Assembly: GCA_041584055.1 (NCBI GenBank)
Contig: JBFHER010000146.1
Location: 1 to 9,640, forward strand
Origin: JBFHER01 sp041584055
GTDB lineage: Bacteria > Bacteroidota > Bacteroidia > Bacteroidales > UBA5342
Direction: 5' to 3'
Length of the DNA: 9,640 nucleotides
The notes below the pieces were generated by a model, which saw only the letters and a list, made by a program, of their open reading frames with translations, made no database searches and had not been told where the DNA came from. The position numbers were made by a program, and so were the translations under genes. Positions 1 to 6,378 of the stretch are shown here, piece after piece (position 1 is the first letter of the stretch; every line of letters begins with the position of its first letter).

Positions 1-150
1 ATGGATCTGTCAAATGAGAACACAACCGAGAAAGAATCCGCCGCCGCTAAAGCTAAGGCGGCAAAAAATGATTCAGTCAAGGATGACAGTATGGATCTGT
101 CAAATGAGAACACAACCGAGAAAAAATCCGCCGTCGCTAAAGCTAAGGCG
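1..150 (+). repeat. 90-bp tandem direct repeat, second copy partial
   Basis: Bases 1-60 and 91-150 are identical at 58 of 60 positions. The differences are G34 versus A124 and C44 versus T134. The period is 90 bp (30 codons), so the frame is kept. Both differences change the protein: Glu to Lys and Ala to Val. Bases 61-90 have no close match after 150, so the second copy is either truncated or has diverged. More copies may lie upstream of the window. Confidence 0.9.
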
Positions 151-189
151 GATAATACAAAACATAACGATACAAATAAGGAGGCCTAA
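1..189 (+). CDS. rnfB: Probable C-terminal tail of RnfB (partial, 5' end outside window)
   Basis: The reading frame is open from the first base of the window to TAA at 187-189. It encodes 62 residues made almost entirely of Lys, Ala, Asn, Asp, Glu, Ser and Thr, with no cysteine, no hydrophobic segment and no recognisable fold. It lies directly before rnfC, where Bacteroidota rnf operons carry rnfB. RnfB is the ferredoxin-like subunit that takes electrons from reduced ferredoxin, and in this phylum it often ends in a charged, low-complexity extension after its Fe-S domains. I therefore read this as the tail of rnfB. The Fe-S part is not visible, so the assignment rests on position and composition. 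The ATG at position 1 is probably an internal Met, since it recurs at position 91 as part of a 90-bp tandem repeat. A separate small gene starting here cannot be excluded. The last codons contain the Shine-Dalgarno sequence for rnfC. Confidence 0.6.
   Translation: MDLSNENTTEKESAAAKAKAAKNDSVKDDSMDLSNENTTEKKSAVAKAKADNTKHNDTNKEA
178..184 (+). promoter_or_regulatory. Ribosome binding site of rnfC (AAGGAGG)
   Basis: A near-perfect Shine-Dalgarno sequence, AAGGAGG, ends 7 bases before the GTG at 192. It lies inside the last codons of the upstream frame. It is the only strong site in the rnf cluster and it supports the GTG as the real rnfC start. Confidence 0.75.
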
Positions 190-191
190 AA

Positions 192-1523
192 GTGTTAAAA
201 ACGTTTCCATTGGGAGGTGTTCATCCTCCAGAAAATAAGTTGTCGGTGGGCAAGGCAATCGAAATCCTCGATGTTCCTGCACAGGTGGCAATTCCTTTTG
301 GACAGCACATTGGCGCACCATCAACGCCGGTTGTCGCCAAAGGAGATAAGATAAAGGTTGGACAGTTAATTGCAAAGCCAACAGGGTTTGTTTCAGCCAA
401 CATTCATTCTTCCGTATCAGGCACAGTTCTAAAGCTTGATGAAATTATTGATTCCAGTGGTTACAGAAAACCCGTAGTGATAATTAAGGTAGAGGGTGAT
501 GAATGGGACGAATCCATTGACCGTTCTACAGATTTAATCAAAGAATGCACACTTACCGGCACTGAAATCACAAAAAAAGTGATGGAAGCCGGAATTGTAG
601 GACTGGGTGGTGCGACCTTTCCAACGCATATAAAACTAACGCCACCAAAAGGGACGAAAGCAGAAGTGCTCATCATCAACGCTGTTGAATGTGAACCTTA
701 TCTAACTGCCGACCATCAGTTGATGATGGAAAAAGGTGAAGAAATTTTGGTGGGCATTGAGTTATTGATGAAATCATTGAATGTTTCACGTACCATCATC
801 GGCATAGAAAACAATAAGCCGGATGCCATTAAGCTTATGAAACAACTTGTTTCAAACAAAGCCGGAATTGAAGTTTGTCCACTGAAAGTTCAGTATCCGC
901 AGGGGGGTGAAAAACAACTTATAAAAGCAACCATCAACCGCGAGGTGCCTTCAGGAAAGCTTCCAATTGAAGTAGGCGCCGTTGTTCAGAATGTAGGAAC
1001 AGCCTTTGCTGTGTATGAGGCAGTACAGAAGAATAAGCCATTGTTTGAGCGTGTTGTGACAGTTACAGGAAAGTCATTGTCCAATCCTTGTAACTTATTG
1101 GTTCGCATCGGCACTCCCATTGAAGAGCTGATTGCAAAAGCCGGTGGTTTACCTGAAGACACAGCCAAAATTGTTGGTGGAGGTCCAATGATGGGAAAGG
1201 CACTAACTGGCACTTCAGTTCCCGTAACAAAAGGGAGTTCCGGCGTCTTAATTATCTCTAAAAATGAAGCTGTCCGTGGCAAAATGAAGGATTGCATTCG
1301 TTGCTCCAAATGTGTATCTGTTTGCCCTATGGGACTTTCACCATACCTGTTAATGCTAATGAGTGAAAAAGAAATGCATGAAAGAGCGGAGGATGATGCC
1401 ATTATGGATTGTATTGAGTGTGGTTCATGTTCTTACACTTGTCCTTCAAACCGGCCTTTGCTGGATTACATACGTCTTGAAAAAGGCAAAGTTGGCGCAA
1501 TCATAAGAAATCGAAAAAATTAA
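192..1523 (+). CDS. rnfC: Electron transport complex subunit RnfC
   Basis: RnfC is the peripheral, NADH-interacting subunit of the Rnf complex on the cytoplasmic side. It carries FMN and Fe-S clusters and relays electrons between RnfB and NAD. The 443 residues match the usual Bacteroidota length. The N-terminal GGVHPPENK is typical. The nucleotide/FMN-binding region follows at about residues 135-180, with a glycine-rich GIVGLGGATFPTHIKL at 134-149 and NAVECEPYLTADH at 163-175. Near the C terminus are two 4Fe-4S motifs, Cys368-371-374-378 followed by Pro and Cys407-410-413-417 followed by Pro. The GTG start is supported by AAGGAGG seven bases upstream. The gene begins 2 bases after the previous stop and is followed 18 bp later by rnfD. 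No lesion is seen. The identification is firm. Confidence 0.97.
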   Translation: MLKTFPLGGVHPPENKLSVGKAIEILDVPAQVAIPFGQHIGAPSTPVVAKGDKIKVGQLIAKPTGFVSANIHSSVSGTVLKLDEIIDSSGYRKPVVIIKVEGDEWDESIDRSTDLIKECTLTGTEITKKVMEAGIVGLGGATFPTHIKLTPPKGTKAEVLIINAVECEPYLTADHQLMMEKGEEILVGIELLMKSLNVSRTIIGIENNKPDAIKLMKQLVSNKAGIEVCPLKVQYPQGGEKQLIKATINREVPSGKLPIEVGAVVQNVGTAFAVYEAVQKNKPLFERVVTVTGKSLSNPCNLLVRIGTPIEELIAKAGGLPEDTAKIVGGGPMMGKALTGTSVPVTKGSSGVLIISKNEAVRGKMKDCIRCSKCVSVCPMGLSPYLLMLMSEKEMHERAEDDAIMDCIECGSCSYTCPSNRPLLDYIRLEKGKVGAIIRNRKN

Positions 1524-1541
1524 TATTCTTAAAGTCATATC

Positions 1542-2540
1542 ATGGCAAAATTAGTCATATCCCCCTCCCCTCATGTCCATGGAGGTGATTCAATAGAAAA
1601 AAACATGTACAATGTGCTCATTGCTCTTGTTCCTGCATTTATTTTATCCATCTTTAATTTTGGACTTGGAGCAGTGGTTGTAACGCTGACCTCCATCGCA
1701 GCATGCCTTGTTTTTGAATTTGTTATTCAAAAATACCTATTAAAACAGGAACCATCTATGTTGGATGGATCGGCGCTTCTCACTGGTGCATTGCTTGCAT
1801 TTAACATTCCCAGTAACCTCCCGATTTGGATCATTTTAATCGGAGCATTGGTTGCTATCGGCATTGGGAAAATGAGTTTTGGAGGACTGGGAAACAACCT
1901 GTTTAATCCGGCATTGGTAGGCCGTGTATTTCTTTTGATCTCTTTTCCTGTTCAGATGACTACCTGGCCTGTACCACAGGCCGATCTACTGGGTTACATG
2001 GATGTGACAACGGGCGCAACACCCCTTGCCGTTATTAAAGAAGGTCTGGCTTCAGGACAACATTATCTGGATATCATGCAAACCTTGCCCTCCTATACCG
2101 ATATGTTATTTGGTTTTACCGGAGGCAGTGCGGGTGAAATGGGAGCATTGGCTTTGTTACTGGGTTTGGTATACATGCTGTATAAAAAAGTCATTACCTG
2201 GCATATTCCTGTATCGGTTATTGCAACGGTCTTTGCATTCACTGCCATACTCCATTATTCAGGTGTAAAAACAGCAGACCCCGTGGTACATCTATTTTCA
2301 GGGGGATTGATGTTAGGTGCTATTTTTATGGCCACCGATTATGTAACTTCTCCTATGAGCAAAAAAGGGATGCTGGTATTTGGAATTGGAATTGGCGTGA
2401 TTACAACCCTTGTCAGAGTTTTCGGAGCCTATCCTGAAGGAATCTCATTTGCAATTCTGATAATGAATGCTTTTGTGCCTATTATTGATCGTTATATCAA
2501 GCCAAAAAGATTTGGAGAAAAGGTTGTGATTAAGAAATAA
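1542..2540 (+). CDS. rnfD: Electron transport complex subunit RnfD
   Basis: RnfD is an integral membrane subunit homologous to NqrB. It carries a covalently attached FMN and belongs to the ion-translocating core. The 332-residue product opens with the family-typical ISPSPHVHGG. Many hydrophobic segments follow: about 24-45, 46-64, 78-110, 122-137, 185-215, 220-240, 250-268, 275-293 and 298-316. The flavinylation motif is DVTTGATPLA at 154-163, so Thr160 should bear FMN through a phosphoester made by ApbE, which is not in the window. MATDYVTSPMSKKG at 263-276 and the ending FVPIIDRY are also characteristic. The upstream 18 bp contain only a weak purine stretch, usual in Bacteroidota. The stop codon abuts the rnfG start with no gap, so the two are probably translationally coupled. 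Confidence 0.97.
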   Translation: MAKLVISPSPHVHGGDSIEKNMYNVLIALVPAFILSIFNFGLGAVVVTLTSIAACLVFEFVIQKYLLKQEPSMLDGSALLTGALLAFNIPSNLPIWIILIGALVAIGIGKMSFGGLGNNLFNPALVGRVFLLISFPVQMTTWPVPQADLLGYMDVTTGATPLAVIKEGLASGQHYLDIMQTLPSYTDMLFGFTGGSAGEMGALALLLGLVYMLYKKVITWHIPVSVIATVFAFTAILHYSGVKTADPVVHLFSGGLMLGAIFMATDYVTSPMSKKGMLVFGIGIGVITTLVRVFGAYPEGISFAILIMNAFVPIIDRYIKPKRFGEKVVIKK

Positions 2541-3131
2541 ATGAATTTGAAGAACAAGATGAAAAAGTTAGAATCAAACTTCTTAAATATGGTCCTGGTG
2601 TTATTGGGCATTACGGTGGTTGCAGGCGCAGCTCTGGCTTCCGTTTACGAGCTCACCAAGGGCCCCATTGAACAAGCGAAACTATTAAAACAGGAGAATG
2701 CAATTCAGGCTGTGATCCCAGGTTTTGACAATAAACCTATAGACGAAAGTTACGAGATCAAATCCGACGAAGGCACAATCCGGGTATTTCCTGCAAAAAA
2801 AGGAGATCAACAGTTGGGTGTCGCTGTGGAAACATTTACGAATAAAGGGTTCAGTGGAGAAATCAAGTTAATGGTTGGCTTTGATACTGAAGGAAACATC
2901 CTTGATTACTCTGTACTGGAGCATAAGGAAACACCTGGTTTGGGCAGCAAAATGCAAGACTGGTTCAGAAATGGAAGTCGTGATGTGAAAGGAAAAAATC
3001 CAGTGAAGGATAATTTAACGGTATCCAAAGATGGTGGTGACATTGATGCAATTACCGCAGCCACAATTAGTTCCCGGGCTTTTCTTGACGCCATTCAACG
3101 TGGTCACAAGGCATACACAACGAAAAAATAA
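2541..3131 (+). CDS. rnfG: Electron transport complex subunit RnfG
   Basis: RnfG is a membrane-anchored, extracytoplasmic flavoprotein subunit homologous to NqrC. The 196-residue product has a short basic N terminus, one membrane segment at about 15-36, then a soluble FMN-binding domain. That domain contains HKETPGLGSKM at 128-138 and the covalent-flavin motif DAITAATISS at 169-178. Thr175 is the expected FMN acceptor. The motif has Ala where many homologues have Gly before the final Ala-Thr, a variant I consider acceptable for the family. The ATG follows the rnfD stop directly. An in-frame ATG at residue 7 is a possible alternative start. A 45-bp gap separates the gene from rnfE, the longest gap inside the operon. 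Confidence 0.96.
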   Translation: MNLKNKMKKLESNFLNMVLVLLGITVVAGAALASVYELTKGPIEQAKLLKQENAIQAVIPGFDNKPIDESYEIKSDEGTIRVFPAKKGDQQLGVAVETFTNKGFSGEIKLMVGFDTEGNILDYSVLEHKETPGLGSKMQDWFRNGSRDVKGKNPVKDNLTVSKDGGDIDAITAATISSRAFLDAIQRGHKAYTTKK

Positions 3132-3135
3132 AACA

Positions 3136-3149
3136 TGGTCAAATGACCA
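3136..3149. repeat. Short inverted repeat in the rnfG-rnfE gap
   Basis: TGGTC AAAT GACCA is a perfect 5-bp-arm inverted repeat 5 bp after the rnfG stop. No T-run follows, so it is not an intrinsic terminator. It may be a small mRNA hairpin between cistrons or simply chance. The rest of the gap is A-rich. Confidence 0.35.
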
Positions 3150-3176
3150 ATAAAAGATAAATAAAAATTTTCTGAT

Positions 3177-3764
3177 ATGAATCAGTGGAAAAATTTTAGC
3201 AAAGGTTTCTTTAAAGAAAATGCGGTGTTTGTGCTGCTGCTTGGCATGTGCCCTACATTGGGTGTTACATCTTCCGCAATCAATGGTCTTGGGATGGGTC
3301 TTGCAACCACCTTTGTTTTGGTGATGAGTAACCTTTTTGTATCCCTTATTAAGAATATTATTCCCGATAAGGTGAGAATCCCGGCTTTTATAGTTGTCAT
3401 TGCATCATTTGTGACCATTGTGGAACTAACCATGCAAGCTTATTTACCTTCTTTGTTCAGCAGCCTTGGTTTGTTTATCCCTTTGATCGTTGTAAACTGT
3501 GTTGTGCTTGGACGAGCAGAAGCGTTTGCTAGCAAGAATGGCGCAGGATCCTCCATTATTGATGGTTTGGGGATGGGACTTGGATTTACCATGGCGCTGG
3601 TGATGCTGGGTGGAATTCGTGAATTTTTAGGCAGCGGCAAATTCTTTGATATGGTGATTTACCCGGAACAATACGGGAGTCTTATTTTCATTCTTTCACC
3701 CGGTGCTTTTATTGTGTTGGGATATTTAATTGCTTTAATAAACAGAATGCGAAAAGTTGCATAA
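3177..3764 (+). CDS. rnfE: Electron transport complex subunit RnfE
   Basis: RnfE is an integral membrane subunit homologous to NqrD and paralogous to RnfA. RnfE and RnfA pack in inverted orientation and hold an Fe-S centre between them in the membrane. The 195-residue product is almost all hydrophobic segments and includes the family motifs LLGMCPTLGVT at 21-31 (Cys25) and VVNCVVLGRAEAFA at 105-118 (Cys108). These two cysteines are the expected ligands. DGLGMGLGFTMALVMLGGIREFLGSG at roughly 129-154 (key residues IREFLGSG) is also typical of RnfE and separates it from RnfA. The ATG is preceded by an A/T-rich leader without a clear Shine-Dalgarno site. The gene ends 21 bp before rnfA. It is intact. 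Confidence 0.96.
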   Translation: MNQWKNFSKGFFKENAVFVLLLGMCPTLGVTSSAINGLGMGLATTFVLVMSNLFVSLIKNIIPDKVRIPAFIVVIASFVTIVELTMQAYLPSLFSSLGLFIPLIVVNCVVLGRAEAFASKNGAGSSIIDGLGMGLGFTMALVMLGGIREFLGSGKFFDMVIYPEQYGSLIFILSPGAFIVLGYLIALINRMRKVA

Positions 3765-3785
3765 TAAATCAGAAACGAATACATC

Positions 3786-4358
3786 ATGGAATACATTATA
3801 ATTTTCATCTCCGCAATATTTGTTAATAACATCGTACTCAGCCAGTTTCTTGGAATTTGTCCTTTTCTTGGGGTATCTAAAAAAATTGACACTGCCATTG
3901 GAATGACAGGAGCTGTTACATTCGTTATGGTAATTGCAACCATTGTTACATACCTGATTCAGAAATCTGTGCTGGATGCCTTTGGGATTTCTTTCCTGCA
4001 AACCATAACCTTTATTCTTGTCATTGCATCTCTGGTGCAACTTGTAGAAATTGTTCTTAAAAAAGTAAGCCCTCCACTTTATCAGGCACTGGGTGTTTTC
4101 TTACCCCTGATCACAACAAACTGTGCGATTCTGGGGGTTGCCATCATGACCATTCAAAAAGACATGAATCTGTTGGAAGGTGTTGTATTTGCCTTTTCTT
4201 CGGCGCTGGGATTTGGGCTGGCACTGGTAGTTTTTGCCGGGCTTAGAGAACAAATGGACCTGATGAATATACCAAAGGGTATGAAGGGGACACCCATTGC
4301 TTTAGTTGTTGCCGGTTTACTTGCAATGGCATTTATGGGATTCTCGGGAATCGTATAG
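3786..4358 (+). CDS. rnfA: Electron transport complex subunit RnfA
   Basis: RnfA is the NqrE-homologous membrane subunit and partner of RnfE in forming the intramembrane Fe-S site. The 190-residue protein has about six membrane segments. It shows FVNNIVLSQFLGICPFLGVS at 12-31 (Cys25) and LPLITTNCAILGVA at 106-119 (Cys113), the two conserved cysteine motifs. GLREQMDLMNIP at 152-163 and a C terminus ending in MGFSGIV match the family. It is the last gene of the operon. After its TAG the next gene lies on the opposite strand and ends at 4502. A complete RnfA at the end of B-C-D-G-E-A matches the arrangement known from Bacteroidota. Confidence 0.96.
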   Translation: MEYIIIFISAIFVNNIVLSQFLGICPFLGVSKKIDTAIGMTGAVTFVMVIATIVTYLIQKSVLDAFGISFLQTITFILVIASLVQLVEIVLKKVSPPLYQALGVFLPLITTNCAILGVAIMTIQKDMNLLEGVVFAFSSALGFGLALVVFAGLREQMDLMNIPKGMKGTPIALVVAGLLAMAFMGFSGIV

Positions 4359-4381
4359 ATACCTGGCCACGAATTCTGACC

Positions 4382-4409
4382 TGAAAAGAAATTGATCAGT
4401 TCCTTTTCA
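4382..4409. terminator. Possible weak stem-loop between convergent operons
   Basis: TGAAAAG-AA (4382-4390) pairs with TTCCTTTTCA (4400-4409) apart from one bulged base, around a loop of about nine bases. It lies 23 bp after rnfA, inside the 143-bp gap between the converging rnf and regulator genes. No proper T-run follows on either strand, so termination here is only a possibility. The rest of the gap (4410-4501) shows no gene or clear signal. Confidence 0.3.
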
Positions 4410-4501
4410 AAACATTTGTTGAGAAGGATATGCCATTTAAACGCTGCATGATTTCACAACGCTTTGTTATGTCTTGCTTTGAGAACGGGATAATTTTTGA
4501 T

Positions 4502-5218
4502 CTATTCCAAAAAATCCTTGTTTATAAATTTCTGAAATTCATCTTTATATTGTTCTCCGACAGGAATATAGACTTTTCCATCAAAAACAATCCGATTGCG
4601 TTCTATGGTGGTAATGCTGCTTAATTTAACTATGAAAGACCGGTGCACTCTTAAAAAATCATCCTTTGGTAAAAAGGCTTCAAGCTTTTTCATACTCATC
4701 AATGCCATGACGGGTTTCTGATCTTTCAAATGAAAACGTACATATTCACGCATGCTTTCGATGTATCTGATATCTGAAAGGTTGATTCTGATTATCTTAT
4801 ATTCGGATTTAATAAACAAATGCTTATCATCAGACTTAACACTAAAGTCCTCTGTAAAAGCATTTTCCAATCGCTTTCGGGCTTTTTCTGCAGCTTTCAG
4901 AAAATCAGAATACGAAATGGGTTTTAGCAGGTAATCCACAGCATCCACTTTAAACCCATCAATGGCATATTCGCTGTAAGCTGTTGTAAAAATGATGGCA
5001 GGAGGAGAAGACAACGATTTCACAAACTCCATCCCATTTAAATCAGGCATGTTGATGTCCACAAACATTAAATCAACCTTTTCCTGTTGTAAATAACCGA
5101 GCGCTTGAAATGCACTCTCAAAACGTTCAACCAATTCAAGAAATGGTGTTTTATTAATGTAGTCTGCCATTTGCCTTAAAGCCAGCGGTTCATCATCTAT
5201 TGCTATGCATCGAATCAT
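4502..5218 (-). CDS. LytTR-family response regulator
   Basis: This is a cytoplasmic DNA-binding response regulator of the AlgR/AgrA/LytR class. Residues 1-120 form the receiver domain. The acidic pair is Asp8-Asp9, the phosphate acceptor is Asp54 in FVDINMPDLNG, the switch Thr is Thr79 in FTTAYSEYAIDGF, and Lys99 sits in YLLKPIS. Residues from about 128 to 236 form a LytTR domain with the usual IRYIESMREYVRFH at 150-163 and FLRVHRSFIVKL at 188-199. The 238-residue length is standard. The ATG lies inside the end of the histidine kinase gene (ATGA overlap, 5215-5218), so the two are translationally coupled and form a cognate pair. Its likely target is the cotH promoter region upstream in the same cluster, as an inference from position and candidate repeats there. 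Confidence 0.95.
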   Translation of the reverse strand: MIRCIAIDDEPLALRQMADYINKTPFLELVERFESAFQALGYLQQEKVDLMFVDINMPDLNGMEFVKSLSSPPAIIFTTAYSEYAIDGFKVDAVDYLLKPISYSDFLKAAEKARKRLENAFTEDFSVKSDDKHLFIKSEYKIIRINLSDIRYIESMREYVRFHLKDQKPVMALMSMKKLEAFLPKDDFLRVHRSFIVKLSSITTIERNRIVFDGKVYIPVGEQYKDEFQKFINKDFLE

Positions 5219-6342
5219 AATGGTATTTTTAATTTGACTGTAAACTCATCAGAGGTTTCGCTAAGCTCTAGCGTATAATTGTCTCCATACAGTAGGTTCA
5301 TGCGTTTTCTGGAATTCGTGATTCCAATCCCTGAAGGTTCTCCTGTGCTTTTGTAGTCAGACTTGCTATTTTTTACAATAAAGTAGAGTGAATCGTCAGA
5401 AAATGAAAAGGACACATCAATGTAGCTTTTATGCTGATATGAAATGCCATGTTTAAATGCATTTTCCACAAAAGAAGTGAACAGCAAAGGAGGAATCTTT
5501 TTGTCAGGAACAGCTGTGAGTAACTGCACATTGATGCGCACCTTATCTGAATATCTCAAGCGCATAAGATCCACATAATTATGTATAAATTCGATTTCTT
5601 TGGCGATTGAAATCCGTTCAGCCTCGGATTCATACAAAAGATGACGCATAAGTTTAGACAAACGAATTATTGTTTCTTTTGCCTCTCCCGTATCCTGATC
5701 AATCAGAGAATGAATGTTATTAAGGGTATTCATAAAAAAATGAGGACTCACCTGATTCCGCAAAAAAGCCAATTGCATTTGTACATTTTCCTTGTCAGAT
5801 GTCATTCTTTTTTGTTCTGACTGCACCCATTTAACTGATAGTTTCAATCCTGTATCGAAGCCAACTACCAACAAAGCAATCACCCCGAAACTCACAAAAG
5901 GTGGAAATTGTTTTGGTGGTTGATGTCGAGGCAACTCTCCCCGCGGGCCTCCCATAGGGGGCCGATCTCCATCCGGAGGCATGAAATCAGGCATTGGGTG
6001 TTGCGGGCGGTCGATGGCAAAATCATCTTTTGAAAGTATAAAGTTTTCCTGAAAATAATAGTCGCTCCAACTCATCGTAACAATAAGCACCAGTGCCGCG
6101 GCTAGATATGCACCACGTTTATTTTTAAAAAACAAATACGGCAACAACAGAAATCTATTCACCAGAAAAAGAATCAGATATGGTATAAACCGCACCCATG
6201 TGTTTAAAATGCTTTCCCAGTGAATGCCATATTCTCCGTCATCAAGAAAAATAGGAGAAGCAAATAGCAAAACCCAGAAGACCACCAATATGAATGGTTC
6301 AAAAAGTTTAAACCGGTTTTTATTTTTATCTATAAATTTCAT
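5215..6342 (-). CDS. LytS/YehU-type sensor histidine kinase
   Basis: This is a membrane sensor kinase and cognate partner of the downstream LytTR regulator. Hydrophobic segments lie at about 14-33, 48-70, 77-92 and 149-165. Positive charges place residues 1-12 and 71-77 in the cytoplasm, so residues 93-148 should be periplasmic. That loop is rich in Pro, Met, His and Arg (for example HPMPDFMPPDGDRPP at 115-129). The His_kinase domain carries the phospho-acceptor His201 in NQVSPHFFMNTLNNIHSLI. The ATP-binding region has the N-box FVENAFKHG at 291-299 and the G-box GIGITNSRKRMNLLYG at 338-353. There is no PAS, GAF or HAMP domain. The gene lies 36 bp after the CotH gene and overlaps the regulator by 4 bp. 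The signal is unknown; the periplasmic loop is the obvious candidate sensor. Confidence 0.94.
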   Translation of the reverse strand: MKFIDKNKNRFKLFEPFILVVFWVLLFASPIFLDDGEYGIHWESILNTWVRFIPYLILFLVNRFLLLPYLFFKNKRGAYLAAALVLIVTMSWSDYYFQENFILSKDDFAIDRPQHPMPDFMPPDGDRPPMGGPRGELPRHQPPKQFPPFVSFGVIALLVVGFDTGLKLSVKWVQSEQKRMTSDKENVQMQLAFLRNQVSPHFFMNTLNNIHSLIDQDTGEAKETIIRLSKLMRHLLYESEAERISIAKEIEFIHNYVDLMRLRYSDKVRINVQLLTAVPDKKIPPLLFTSFVENAFKHGISYQHKSYIDVSFSFSDDSLYFIVKNSKSDYKSTGEPSGIGITNSRKRMNLLYGDNYTLELSETSDEFTVKLKIPL

Positions 6343-6357
6343 TCAAAAATTTTTGAA
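6342..6357. repeat. 16-bp perfect palindrome just upstream of the histidine kinase gene
   Basis: TTCAAAAATTTTTGAA is a perfect palindrome whose first base overlaps the kinase start codon. It occupies most of the near half of the 36-bp gap to cotH. It could be an operator or an mRNA hairpin affecting kinase translation, but it consists only of A/T tracts plus one G-C pair at each end, so chance is a serious alternative. Confidence 0.4.
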
Positions 6358-6378
6358 AAGATACTAAAATCTATGGAA

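Noticed and set aside
986..1402. 138-codon minus-strand frame inside rnfC
   Set aside because: It is antisense to a conserved, clearly coding stretch of rnfC and has no domain or start signal of its own.
4430..4624. 64-codon plus-strand frame after rnfA
   Set aside because: It mostly overlaps the 3' part of the LytTR regulator gene on the other strand, has no recognisable protein features and no convincing ribosome binding site.
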